Shown here piece after piece: positions 8,103-16,446 of a stretch of 32,923 nt of DNA. Location of the stretch: assembly GCA_017959965.1 (NCBI GenBank), contig JAGCZO010000161.1:1-32923 (forward strand), read 5' to 3'. The notes below the pieces were generated by a model, which ran no database searches, was not told the origin of the DNA, and saw nothing but the letters and a program-made list of their open reading frames with translations. The stretch's first letter is position 1, and the number at the start of each line of letters is the position of its first letter. This DNA is from Clostridia bacterium (GTDB taxonomy: Bacteria > Bacillota > Clostridia > UBA1212). The position numbers and the translations under genes are program-made.

Positions 8103-9686
8103 TCAGTCGGTAAGTACGTTTACCGGAAGAACGTCCGCATCAAAATCACCGATCACGGATCTGACGCCGTTTTTAAAGTAGTACAGCGTTCCCGAGTCAT
8201 AGTATATGATCCCTGAGATATCTTTGTCGTATATGATACAGGAGGAATTGCAGCTGTTTGTTATGCGTTTTGCCTCGCTGCCGTTAACAAGATCAAGTGA
8301 AACGGTAGATTTTCCTGTAATTGACCTTGCCTTCAGGTAAATGGAATCGGATTTGCCGTAAAGTCTGAATTCCGTTGCGGGGTACGTTTCTATGCCGGAC
8401 TGTTTCAGGATAATAGTCTTGGTCTTAAAATCTTTGGAATATACAACGGAGAAAGGCTTTCCGAAATAAGGCGCAACGGTGCCGATGCCGCCGGAGGCCT
8501 CGAAATCAGAACGGTGCTTGTCGAATATGTCAATGGTATTGATGGTATTGTCGGCGTTGATCAGGTAAAGCAGATCCGATGATACGTCATAATAAACGGA
8601 GGTATCGAAGGGTGCCTTTGTTATCAGATCGGGCCTCGAACCGGGCCTCACGGAATAGATCAGGTAGTCTCCGTCTTCCTCGATGGAATAGATCAGCGTT
8701 GAATACTTTTTGCTGTAGTTAATAATTGAGTGGACCTTTTCGGCGATCTTGTTTCCGGTTACGGATCTGAGACTTACGCTGATCTCATAGATATCACTTC
8801 CTGAGGAGTTCGGATCGGAGGTGCCGGTGTAGTAAAACTTGATATTCTCGGAAGCGTCAAAACCTGTGGGAGGAACAAGAAGAAGCTCCGCATAGGCAAA
8901 GTCATTGGTCCTCACAAGAGAGGCGTTGCCGGGCACGGTAAGAGCCTCACCGCTCCTTGGCGAAACGCAAAGGCCTGCATCTGTATAATAAGCTACGGCT
9001 GTGTCATTGGCAAGAATAACAGGAGATTTGGTATAAAAAACGCCCTCGCTAAGTGTCACGATATCGCCGCCTGAAAGCCATTGCTTCAGAGACGCGGTGC
9101 CCTTGTCCAGGTCGAAATTATCAAAGAAAACTATTGAGTTTTTACCGAGAACAAAATCAAGAGCGGATGAAGGCAATGTACGGTACTCTGTTTCAACGGG
9201 CTCGCGGATAACGGAAGATGACTTTGAATTAAGGGAATAAAGCTTTATGGATCCGTCGGTGGCGTTGTACGGAATGTTAGTACGCTCTTTAAAAAGCTTG
9301 AAGGATTCAACGCCGGGGCAAAGCATCACCCTGGTCTTATTCTTCACGTCGTACTCGTAGAGCTCGTTTGAGGGACTGTAGATATAGTAGACCTTTTTGA
9401 GGTTATTGTCGAGGATGGCATTTGAAGTATTATTGTCAATATCAGAGACGTTAAGGTCCTCATCCACCGCGTAAAGATCGTCGCCGGAGGAAAACACGAA
9501 AGGAAACACCGATGCTCTGGAAAGGCCGCCGGTGCCGTCCAGCCATGCGTCAGTCTTCCTTCCAACCACAAGATAGAAGATGACCATCACGAAGCCGAGG
9601 GCAAGTAGAAAGCAAAGAATGGTCAGGAAGACCTTCTTTCGCATTATAGAAACGTCGGATATGACTTTATAGTCCTTTTTTTCCAT
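8103..9686 (-). CDS. Membrane-anchored protein of unknown function, possible beta-propeller
   Basis: I do not recognise a named family. The 527-residue protein has a short basic cytoplasmic N terminus, one strong transmembrane segment (about residues 17-42, VFLTILCFLLALGFVMVIFY) and a long extracytoplasmic part. That part is rich in Tyr, Ser, Asp and short beta-like repeats such as DLYAVDEDL, KVYYIYSP, SIKLYSLNS and DLLYLINADN. The rhythm of 'display value, next strand' suggests a propeller like the DUF5050 or TolB-like proteins, but this is inference. GGAGG lies 5 nt before the ATG. It sits between metA (28 bp upstream) and the glycoside hydrolase. Confidence 0.75.
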   Translation of the reverse strand: MEKKDYKVISDVSIMRKKVFLTILCFLLALGFVMVIFYLVVGRKTDAWLDGTGGLSRASVFPFVFSSGDDLYAVDEDLNVSDIDNNTSNAILDNNLKKVYYIYSPSNELYEYDVKNKTRVMLCPGVESFKLFKERTNIPYNATDGSIKLYSLNSKSSSVIREPVETEYRTLPSSALDFVLGKNSIVFFDNFDLDKGTASLKQWLSGGDIVTLSEGVFYTKSPVILANDTAVAYYTDAGLCVSPRSGEALTVPGNASLVRTNDFAYAELLLVPPTGFDASENIKFYYTGTSDPNSSGSDIYEISVSLRSVTGNKIAEKVHSIINYSKKYSTLIYSIEEDGDYLIYSVRPGSRPDLITKAPFDTSVYYDVSSDLLYLINADNTINTIDIFDKHRSDFEASGGIGTVAPYFGKPFSVVYSKDFKTKTIILKQSGIETYPATEFRLYGKSDSIYLKARSITGKSTVSLDLVNGSEAKRITNSCNSSCIIYDKDISGIIYYDSGTLYYFKNGVRSVIGDFDADVLPVNVLTD

Positions 9687-9714
9687 CCATGCCTCCGGTA
9701 ATTAATTTTAAGAA

Positions 9715-10683
9715 TCAGATCAGCTCCTCATCCTCGCTGACGCCTTTTCTGTCAGGCTTGAACGAAAGATCGATCTCATCAAGGTTATAAGGCGTGGCCT
9801 GATATACGTAGTAATTAAGCCAGTTTCCGTAAAGAAGATAGGCGTGGGACCGCCATTGGTGAAAAGGCTTTTCGTTAGGATCGTCGTTTGGGAAATAATT
9901 CTGAGGGATCTTAGGGTCAAGACCTTTTTCAACGTCCCTTTCATATTCAAGCTTAAGTGTCTCCCTGTCGTATTCAAGGTGGCCGGATACGAATATCCTT
10001 CTGCGGTCCTTGGAAGCAACTATGGATGCGCCGGCGATCTCGGACATAGCCATTATGTCAAGATCCGGAACTGCCTCAATGTCTTTGATGTCGTTGTACG
10101 TATATCTCGAGTGAGGAATATAAAACTTATCGTCAAAGCCTCTGAGAAGTCTCGCCCTTTTATTGCAGGGATGATGTTTGTATACTCCGGAAAGCTTTTC
10201 CGGAAGAAGCTTTTTCTGTATGCCGTAATGATAGTAAAGGCCTGCCTGAGCACCCCAGCAGATGTGGAGTGTGGTGGTGACGTTTGACTTTGACCATTCC
10301 ATTATGGAGCAAAGCTCCTGCCAATATTCCACCAGCTCGAATTCAAGAAGTTCCACCGGCGCACCGGTGATGATAAGTCCGTCGAATTTGTCGTTTTTAA
10401 CGTCGTTGAAAACCTTATAGAATTCAGAGAGATGGCTGCGGGTAACGTGTTTGGAAAGATAACTTTCAGGGTGCAGAAAAGTCACCTCTACCTGGAGAGG
10501 CGAATTACTGAGAAGTCTGAGAAGCTGAGTCTCAGTGACGATCTTCGTGGGCATCAGGTTCAGTATGGCTATCTTAAGAGGCCTGATGTCCTGATGGAAA
10601 GCCATGCGTTCCTTGATCACAAAGACGTTCTCGTTGGATAATATAGTACTGGCCGGAAGGTTGTCCGGAATTCTTATAGGCAT
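9715..10683 (-). CDS. metA: Homoserine O-acetyltransferase, MetA type
   Basis: It activates homoserine in the first committed step of methionine synthesis. The class I glutamine-amidotransferase-like fold is marked by the nucleophile Cys142 in [15 protein letters not shown] and by [10 protein letters not shown], which supplies the catalytic His/Glu region. Position 111, which decides acyl donor in this family, is Glu (TGAPVE) rather than the Gly of E. coli. That predicts acetyl-CoA, not succinyl-CoA, so it should make O-acetylhomoserine despite the succinyltransferase name often attached to MetA. Length (322 aa) is usual. It has its own promoter (10733-10761) and GGGAG eight nt before the ATG. 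Confidence 0.94.
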   Translation of the reverse strand: MPIRIPDNLPASTILSNENVFVIKERMAFHQDIRPLKIAILNLMPTKIVTETQLLRLLSNSPLQVEVTFLHPESYLSKHVTRSHLSEFYKVFNDVKNDKFDGLIITGAPVELLEFELVEYWQELCSIMEWSKSNVTTTLHICWGAQAGLYYHYGIQKKLLPEKLSGVYKHHPCNKRARLLRGFDDKFYIPHSRYTYNDIKDIEAVPDLDIMAMSEIAGASIVASKDRRRIFVSGHLEYDRETLKLEYERDVEKGLDPKIPQNYFPNDDPNEKPFHQWRSHAYLLYGNWLNYYVYQATPYNLDEIDLSFKPDRKGVSEDEELI

Positions 10684-10732
10684 AAATTGTACTCCCTGAA
10701 GGAAGGTAATGCGCTTTGTACGCGCCCATTAT

Positions 10733-10761
10733 ATTATAAACGAACCGGCGCCGGTTTTCAA
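10733..10761 (-). promoter_or_regulatory. Promoter of metA with palindromic spacer
   Basis: On the minus strand TTGAAA (10761-10756) and TATAAT (10738-10733) are separated by 17 bp. The -35 box overlaps the surE stop codon. Nearly all of the spacer is the 14-bp perfect palindrome AACCGGCGCCGGTT (10743-10756), a possible repressor site. The leader to the metA ATG is only about 45 nt, too short for an S-box riboswitch, though it contains a small GCGC...GCGC stem. Confidence 0.65.
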
Positions 10762-11489
10762 TTAAATGTCATCTCTTCGTAAGCCTTATAGTCGGTCCTT
10801 CGGGTGGAAAGAGGAGTCACCGAGCAATAGCCAAGGAGGACCGCGTCGATATCAACGGAAGGATTTATAACAGTCTCCGGCGACCTGGCAAGGGTATACT
10901 CCGCATAATACATATTGGGCTCCTCCGCGGGCAGGAATTTGTCCTTGTAATATTCTCTTCCCTGGGTAGTAAGAAGGATGCCTTTTGGCTCCGGCGGAAT
11001 GTTGACGTTAAAGATGCCGCAATGGGAAAACGCATCTTTTGAAAGGAGATAATCCCAAACAGGTCTCAGGTATTCGGCCGCCTGCTTTATATGTTTTGAT
11101 TTTGCGGAAAAAGCAACCGATCTCACTCCCGAAAGGCCTGCCTCAAAGCAGATCCCGCAGGTGCCGGAGTAGGAAATATCGTTGCCGATATTGAGGCCGC
11201 TGTTGATCCCGGCAAACACAAAATCGAATCTGTCCGGGAAATAATCCAAGGAAAATCTTACGCAGTCCGCCGGCGTGGCGTCGATCCTGTAGGCCCTGGC
11301 GCCGATATAGTCAAAAGTATCCAGTTCGACCACTTCAAAGGGTCTGTCAATTATAACGCAGTGAGATTTCGCGCTCTGCTGATATTTAGGCGCGGCGACA
11401 GTGACTTCTCCCAAAGAGGAAGCAAATTCGGCAAGATATCTTAGGCCTTCCGCTTCTATCCCGTCATCATTGGCAACAAGAATCTTCAT
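10758..11489 (-). CDS. surE: 5'/3'-nucleotidase SurE
   Basis: This metal-dependent phosphatase acts on nucleoside monophosphates and is linked to stationary-phase survival in several bacteria. The family's metal ligands are visible: the adjacent Asp pair in ILVANDDGIEAEGL, Ser in YQQSAKSHCV and Asn in FAGINSGLNIGND. The GTCGICFEAGLSGV segment is also conserved. Length is 243 aa, close to the usual 250. AAGGGA lies 8 nt before the ATG, and the gene follows nrnA by 42 bp. The two form a small nucleotide-salvage pair. Confidence 0.93.
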   Translation of the reverse strand: MKILVANDDGIEAEGLRYLAEFASSLGEVTVAAPKYQQSAKSHCVIIDRPFEVVELDTFDYIGARAYRIDATPADCVRFSLDYFPDRFDFVFAGINSGLNIGNDISYSGTCGICFEAGLSGVRSVAFSAKSKHIKQAAEYLRPVWDYLLSKDAFSHCGIFNVNIPPEPKGILLTTQGREYYKDKFLPAEEPNMYYAEYTLARSPETVINPSVDIDAVLLGYCSVTPLSTRRTDYKAYEEMTFN

Positions 11490-11531
11490 AATATCGTTCC
11501 CTTAAAGCAGTTTAAAACAGTTGATCTGCAA

Positions 11532-12512
11532 TCAAAAATATTGAGGATTATTTTTCTTGAATTCCGAATGGCAAACGTCAAGATCACGAATAAATCTTTC
11601 CATTTCGTCGGCGGAACGGATGGTGGCTCCGGCTGCGCAGGCATGGCCTCCTCCGGAATAGTTTCTGGCGATAGGTTCGATCTCGACGAACCTTGACCTA
11701 ATCCTGGCTCTGAAAGTACCGTCCGGATTCTCAATAAGGACAAGCCATATGAGGCTGCCTTTAATGTTTTCAATGATCTGCGTGGAATTGTAGGCTGTTG
11801 CCTGAGTAAGATTGTAATCCGACATTATCTGATTTGTGATAATAATATAAGCTACGCCTGAATCAGTCATCTTTAAATGGGAAACAAGCCTGGAATCGTT
11901 AATGACGTCAACGTAATCCTTAACATCGATGTAGGCGTATATCCTCTCATAGTCGACGCCAAGCTCAAGAAGCTTTGCGGCAAGATTAAGAGTCTTAGGA
12001 GAGGTCCCGCGGAATCTGAATCTACCCGAATCAGTAACGATCCCTGTATAAAGGCATTCGGCCGCTTCCTTTGTGATCACAAACTCGTCTTTAAAATCAA
12101 AGAAGAACTCGGTGATCATCTCGCAGACTGAGTTTCTGTGATCCTCCACCCAGGAAAAATCACCGAATTCGCCCTCTTTGATGTGATGATCTATAACGAC
12201 AAGCTCTTTTCCCTTCAAAAAGTTATCGGAGGATACCCTTTTCGGAACACCCGTATCAAGCACTATGACAAGCGCGCCGTTAAGATCCGCTTCCTCAGGG
12301 AGAGCGCCCTCGCTTCCCAGAAATGCCACCTGATCAGTCTCATCCTTCCTGTCTATGAAAACTCTTTTACAGGGAAAAGATGCCTCGATAACTTTTTTCA
12401 TCGCCAATGAGGATCCGACCGCGTCTCCGTCAGGTCTTATATGACGGCAAAGGATTATCGTATCGTATTCCTTTATCTTATTTAAAATGACCGTTTTTAT
12501 GTTTTCATTCAT
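11532..12512 (-). CDS. nrnA: DHH/DHHA1 phosphoesterase, NrnA-like
   Basis: Probable bifunctional oligoribonuclease / 3'-phosphoadenosine-5'-phosphate phosphatase, which finishes RNA decay by degrading very short oligonucleotides. The DHH domain has RHIRPDGDAVGSSLA, a VLDTG motif and the name-giving VIDHHIKEG. The C-terminal DHHA1 domain carries the substrate-binding GGGHACAAGATI. Length (326 aa) is typical. The ATG at 12512 has a weak GAGAGA ribosome site. It is the first gene of the leftward run. Confidence 0.9.
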   Translation of the reverse strand: MNENIKTVILNKIKEYDTIILCRHIRPDGDAVGSSLAMKKVIEASFPCKRVFIDRKDETDQVAFLGSEGALPEEADLNGALVIVLDTGVPKRVSSDNFLKGKELVVIDHHIKEGEFGDFSWVEDHRNSVCEMITEFFFDFKDEFVITKEAAECLYTGIVTDSGRFRFRGTSPKTLNLAAKLLELGVDYERIYAYIDVKDYVDVINDSRLVSHLKMTDSGVAYIIITNQIMSDYNLTQATAYNSTQIIENIKGSLIWLVLIENPDGTFRARIRSRFVEIEPIARNYSGGGHACAAGATIRSADEMERFIRDLDVCHSEFKKNNPQYF

Positions 12513-12565
12513 GGTAAAAATCTCTCGTCCGGCGCCTGTTATATGAGATACAAAGCGCCTCTGAT

Positions 12566-12571
12566 ATTATA
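12566..12571 (-). promoter_or_regulatory. Probable -10 box for nrnA-surE
   Basis: A perfect TATAAT lies on the minus strand 54 bp upstream of the nrnA ATG. The -35 region 17 bp further upstream (TTTAAT) is poor, so the promoter may be weak or need an activator. The leader contains a GGCGC...GCGCC inverted repeat of 5-bp arms. Confidence 0.45.
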
Positions 12572-12666
12572 TGACAAACGGAGGGAAAATTAAACCGAAA
12601 TTGATATGTTTTGAATCATGGAAACCCCTAAAGAGCCTTAAAAAACATTACCGGGAGCAAATCTTA

Positions 12667-12695
12667 TTGAGAAACATAGCCGTATTTATTATAAT
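12667..12695 (+). promoter_or_regulatory. Promoter of the M50-like gene
   Basis: TTGAGA (12667-12672) and TATAAT (12690-12695) are spaced by 17 bp, followed by CAGGAGG and the ATG at 12727. This is divergent from the nrnA promoter about 100 bp away. Confidence 0.75.
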
Positions 12696-12726
12696 CTAAA
12701 CGATCGATCGATACAGGAGGATAAAA

Positions 12727-13434
12727 ATGTTAGGTCTGTTCAGCGTTGAGTCATTAATGGCGATGCTTCTGTCGGTTCCCGGCGTCATATTTGCTTTCAC
12801 TATGAAAGGCTTCGGTCAGGCCCTTGTGTCCAAATGGCTGGGCGATCCAACCCCCGAGGACAACGGCAGGCTGACTATGAATCCCCTTGCCCATATAGAC
12901 TGGATAGGCCTTGTGTGCATGGCGGTATTCGGCTTCGGCTGGACAAAACCGATGCCCACCAACAGCAGATATTACAAGAACTACAAAAGGGACACGGTCC
13001 TTTATTCTCTCAGCGGCTCAATGACTTTGGTCCTTGTAAGCTTTATTATGGCGTTTTTTCACGTTCTGTTTTTGAATCTTACTTACAGAGCCGCAGAAAC
13101 GGTAGTCGGAAACGTCTTTTACTACATCACACTGATCTTTTACTACGCACAGAGATATCCTCTGATTCTGGCTTTGTTTTATCTGCTGCCCCTGCCCGGT
13201 CTTGACGGGTATAAGATCATTACCACATTCACGCCCTACAAATGGAATACATTTCTCTACAAGGTGGAAAGATACAGCATGTTTATATTCCTGGGTTTTA
13301 TTTTGCTTATGAGGTTCACTGTGATAGGGGATTACATATTCTACCCGGCGATAAAGCTTTCAGAGCTGTTTGATTTATTCTGGCAGATGCCGCTTGGCTT
13401 CATATCCGGCTCCACATTAACAGGAGCTCTTTAG
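12727..13434 (+). CDS. M50 (site-2 protease) family homologue lacking the HExxH zinc motif
   Basis: A polytopic membrane protein of 235 residues with the YwhC-type M50 layout. After the first helix come a conserved LGDPTPEDNGRLTMNPLAHID segment and FGFGWTKPMP; the later helix carries LLPLPGLDG with Asp160, the usual third zinc ligand. In active members the first helix reads HEFAH just before the LGD segment. Here the aligned residues are Lys27-Gly28-Phe29-Gly30-Gln31, so both zinc-binding His and the catalytic Glu are gone. It is probably a non-proteolytic membrane binder, by analogy with inactive rhomboids (inference). AGGAGG six nt before the ATG and an intact frame argue against simple decay. 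Confidence 0.85.
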   Translation: MLGLFSVESLMAMLLSVPGVIFAFTMKGFGQALVSKWLGDPTPEDNGRLTMNPLAHIDWIGLVCMAVFGFGWTKPMPTNSRYYKNYKRDTVLYSLSGSMTLVLVSFIMAFFHVLFLNLTYRAAETVVGNVFYYITLIFYYAQRYPLILALFYLLPLPGLDGYKIITTFTPYKWNTFLYKVERYSMFIFLGFILLMRFTVIGDYIFYPAIKLSELFDLFWQMPLGFISGSTLTGAL

Positions 13435-13440
13435 ACAACA

Positions 13441-13487
13441 AAAACCGTCCTTGGGAACAAACGAAATCCCCGGGACGGTTTTCTTTT
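13441..13487. terminator. Bidirectional intrinsic terminator
   Basis: AAAACCGTCC and GGACGGTTTT form a 10-bp stem, flanked by an A run on the left and a T run on the right. A further GGG/CCC pairing can form inside the loop. It lies between the convergent M50-like and DD-carboxypeptidase-like genes and can serve both. Confidence 0.88.
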
Positions 13488-13506
13488 TAAAATTAATAAA
13501 ATCAGG

Positions 13507-14793
13507 TCAGTATTGCATCAACCCTAAAAACTCAAGTATCTTTCTCAGAAATCTGACGAACCAGTTGGCCCTGTCCATATCCTCGTCAATGATAAGGTCA
13601 ACACTGCCGATCTCCTCGTACCTCTTTGTTCCGTCGGGCTGGGCAAAAGCCTTCTGGTAGACCACCTTTCCGGCGATATCGCCCTTGGAGACAGGCGCCT
13701 CAATGACCCCGTCAAGAACTATCTTTTTCTCGACCGTATATTTCTCATTAGTATTGGCGATATAGTCAATTGACTGTCCCGTAACGGTCTTGACCTTGAG
13801 GGATTTTCCGTCCTTGACGGAGATCATTCTGACGTATGTGCCTTCCTTGTCAAGCTCCTTCCATTCAAAGACCTTGGAAGTCATATCCAGAAGGAACTTG
13901 AGCTCGCCGGCTCTGTCTTCGGGAGTTTTCTCGCCGATGACAACGGCGACGGTCCTCTCGCCGTCAATAAGAGCCGACGCGGCCTGAGCGTAAAGGTCGG
14001 CGGTGGAATAACCCACAAGCAGACCGTCAGCGCCCTCCAACATACCTGAATAAACCAAAGCGTTGGAGCTTTGCATATTGGTGTCAGGCTGGCCTGTAGA
14101 CGAATGTACGAACGTGCCTGAAGTTATACGGGTGTAATTCAAAACGGCCGGGAAATCCTTTATAATGCGATATGAGAGCATACAAAGGTCGTAGGCACTG
14201 GTATACTGACCGTCGGTTATGATCTTGATGCCCGTGGAATCAACGTAATGGGTGTCGTTAAGGCCCAGGGCGGCCGCCTTCTCATTCATTTTCTCAACGA
14301 AAGCGGCTTCATTGGAGCCGGAAAGATGCTCCGCCAGGGCATAAGCGGCGTCGTTGGCGCTGCCGGCGATTATGGCTATGATAGCCTCCTCGACTGTTAT
14401 GACTTCTCCCTTCCCGCTGTCAAGAAAGACACGTTCTCTGCCAACGGAAATGTTCTGAGCAGCCCTGGAGACCTTGACGCCTGATTTAAGACTGGTCTTG
14501 CCGTTTGAGACCGCCTCAAAAGCCAGGTACAAAGTCATCAGCTTGATAAGATTTCCGACGGAAAATCTGTCGTGGCAGTTATCACTGCTGAAGGAGACCT
14601 TTCCCGAGTCAAAATACATTGACGCATAGGCCTTCGCCTTCATTTTGCCGAGAGAAGCGGAGGACGCCACGGAATTGGCCTGAGCCTTGCTGAAGGCATA
14701 GGAATCGGTGGGCGTTAAGGGGATCAGGAACAGACCCGCCGCGATAACGACCGTTGTTATAAAACAGAGAATTCTTTCAAATTTCTTTTTCAT
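13507..14793 (-). CDS. DD-carboxypeptidase (S11)-like protein with degenerate active site
   Basis: The family trims the stem-peptide D-Ala of peptidoglycan outside the membrane. The 428-residue protein has a signal peptide/anchor (about residues 8-25), a PBP5-like transpeptidase domain, a PBP5 C-terminal beta domain, and an amphipathic tail (WFVRFLRKILEFLGL) fit for membrane binding. Two of the three penicillin-binding motifs are altered. The SxxK box is Asn81-Leu-Ile-Lys84 (GNLIKLMT), so the acylated Ser is missing. The KTG box is Leu259-Val260-Gly261 (DGLLVGYS). The SxN box is kept as Ser145-Ala-Asn147. It should not acylate beta-lactams or cut D-Ala-D-Ala. No clear ribosome site precedes the ATG, so the start is less certain. 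Confidence 0.87.
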   Translation of the reverse strand: MKKKFERILCFITTVVIAAGLFLIPLTPTDSYAFSKAQANSVASSASLGKMKAKAYASMYFDSGKVSFSSDNCHDRFSVGNLIKLMTLYLAFEAVSNGKTSLKSGVKVSRAAQNISVGRERVFLDSGKGEVITVEEAIIAIIAGSANDAAYALAEHLSGSNEAAFVEKMNEKAAALGLNDTHYVDSTGIKIITDGQYTSAYDLCMLSYRIIKDFPAVLNYTRITSGTFVHSSTGQPDTNMQSSNALVYSGMLEGADGLLVGYSTADLYAQAASALIDGERTVAVVIGEKTPEDRAGELKFLLDMTSKVFEWKELDKEGTYVRMISVKDGKSLKVKTVTGQSIDYIANTNEKYTVEKKIVLDGVIEAPVSKGDIAGKVVYQKAFAQPDGTKRYEEIGSVDLIIDEDMDRANWFVRFLRKILEFLGLMQY

Positions 14794-14859
14794 ATGAATT
14801 GATAATAGCTTCTGTAAAAGTATCTTCGGAAATGCAAAAGATAAAAATAAGTGACAGGA

Positions 14860-16350
14860 TCAGCCCGAAACGTAATCCTTGAGCTTTCTGCTTCTTGAAG
14901 GATGCTTCAGCTTTCTGAGTGCCTTGAACTCTATCTGTCTTATTCTCTCTCTGGTTACGTTGAAATGCTTGCCAACGTCTTCAAGAGTCTTGGGCTTGTT
15001 ATCGTCAAGGCCGAACCTCATGATAAGGACCTGAGCTTCGCGCTCGTTAAGATTCTGAAGCGCCTCGTCAACGTCGATCTTAAGATTTTCCTTTCTGGAG
15101 TATTCCACGGGGGAATTGGTCTCGTCATCCTGAATGAAGTCGCCGATATTGCTTTCATCCTCGTCGCCGATAGGTGTTTCGAGAGAGATGGGTTCCAGAG
15201 CGATTCTAAGCATGTCTCTCACCTGCCCAGGTGTTTCGTTGATCTCTTTGGCGATCTGCTCGGGCGTAGGATCCTGGCCAAGCTCCTGAGCAAGCTGCCT
15301 CTGGGCCTTGACCATTTTGTTGATCTTTTCGTGCATGTGCACAGGGATCCTTATGGTCCTACCCTGATCAGCAATGGCCCTCTGTATGCCCTGCTTGATC
15401 CACCTGGTGGCGTAGGTACTGAATTTATAGCCTTTTCTGTAGTCGAACTTTTCAACGGCTCTCATCAGGCCGAGATTGCCTTCGGACACAAGATCCTCAA
15501 AGAGAAGTCCTCTTCTGACGTATTTTTTCGCGATACTGACAACGAGTCTGAGGTTGGATTCGATCAGCTTATCGCGGGCCTCAAGGTCGCCGTTTTCGAT
15601 CCTTATAGCAAGGTCCTTTTCCTCGTCAAAGGTAAGAAGGGAAACTTTGCCGATATCGTGAAGATACATTCTGACGTCATCCTCAACGTTTATGCCCTCC
15701 GCGGATCCGACGCTGTCGGTGTAGATCTTTCCGTCGGATTTGGCGTCGTTAAGATCTCCGCTGATTATAATGCCGTTCTTTTCGGCCTGCTCGTAAAATT
15801 TGTCGAAGAAATTGTCGGAGAACTTATAATCGCCCGCCTGGTCGTTGATCTCGTCTGCATATATGATGCCGGTCTCCTTGGCGCTTTCTATAAGCTTTTT
15901 TATGAACTGATATTCAAAATCGTCCTCGTCGTTGATCTTGTCATCGTTAAGATCGTCATTGGAAACGGACTCAATAAGCGACGTAAGATCGGCGTCCTCG
16001 GTATCGTCGGAGTCGTCGTCAAGGTCATCGATCTCGTCGTCAAGATTCATAAGATCCTGATCGTTGAAATCGTTTTCGCAGTCCTGAAGATCCTCGTCGT
16101 TGGGCTCCTCCTCGATGGGCTCCTCCTCGGTCTCGTCAGCCTCCTCGGCAAGATAATCGTCGTCAGTCGATTCATCGTCGTCCCTGATGCGTATTCCCTC
16201 GTAGATATCGTCAAAATCTTCTTCTTTCTCGGAAGCTTTAACGGTACGGGATTCTTTAGTCGGTTTCTTTCTGGACGGTTTTACAGTCTCTGCGGGAGCA
16301 GCGTCAACGGGAAGAATATCATTTTCATCTTTTTTCTTAGTCTTTGCCAT
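14860..16350 (-). CDS. rpoD: Primary sigma factor RpoD with long acidic N terminus
   Basis: Housekeeping sigma-70 factor. It has region 1.1-like residues (about 145-200, [18 protein letters not shown]), region 1.2 ([16 protein letters not shown]), region 2 ([20 protein letters not shown] and [20 protein letters not shown]), region 3 ([12 protein letters not shown]) and the region 4.2 helix-turn-helix ([19 protein letters not shown]). At 496 aa it is about 100 residues longer than common Bacillota RpoD. The excess is an N-terminal segment in which I count 50 Asp/Glu among residues 41-140. GGAGG four nt before the ATG supports the long form. It follows dnaG, as in the macromolecular-synthesis operon, and has its own candidate promoter. 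Confidence 0.96.
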   Translation of the reverse strand: MAKTKKKDENDILPVDAAPAETVKPSRKKPTKESRTVKASEKEEDFDDIYEGIRIRDDDESTDDDYLAEEADETEEEPIEEEPNDEDLQDCENDFNDQDLMNLDDEIDDLDDDSDDTEDADLTSLIESVSNDDLNDDKINDEDDFEYQFIKKLIESAKETGIIYADEINDQAGDYKFSDNFFDKFYEQAEKNGIIISGDLNDAKSDGKIYTDSVGSAEGINVEDDVRMYLHDIGKVSLLTFDEEKDLAIRIENGDLEARDKLIESNLRLVVSIAKKYVRRGLLFEDLVSEGNLGLMRAVEKFDYRKGYKFSTYATRWIKQGIQRAIADQGRTIRIPVHMHEKINKMVKAQRQLAQELGQDPTPEQIAKEINETPGQVRDMLRIALEPISLETPIGDEDESNIGDFIQDDETNSPVEYSRKENLKIDVDEALQNLNEREAQVLIMRFGLDDNKPKTLEDVGKHFNVTRERIRQIEFKALRKLKHPSRSRKLKDYVSG

Positions 16351-16396
16351 GATACCTCCAAAGAATGATTTTTCATCATTTCCTGATTACATTAGA

Positions 16397-16425
16397 GTTA
16401 TACCTTTATTTTCAATGTTTGTAAA
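16397..16425 (-). promoter_or_regulatory. Internal promoter upstream of rpoD
   Basis: Minus-strand TTTACA (16425-16420) and TATAAC (16402-16397), each one mismatch from consensus, are spaced by 17 bp within the 96-bp dnaG-rpoD gap. A small AATGAT/ATCATT stem lies between it and the rpoD ribosome site. It would let rpoD be expressed apart from dnaG. Confidence 0.6.
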
Positions 16426-16446
16426 ATTCACAGGCTCAGATTTAAA

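Noticed and set aside
10684-10732. SAM (S-box) riboswitch before metA
   Set aside because: The transcribed leader is only about 45 nt and has just one small GCGC stem.
14902-16368. A 488-codon open frame antisense to rpoD, rich in Val, Ile and Leu
   Set aside because: It is the mirror of the Asp/Glu-rich sigma factor: GAC, GAT and GAG codons read as GTC, ATC and CTC on the other strand. It has no ribosome site or family resemblance.
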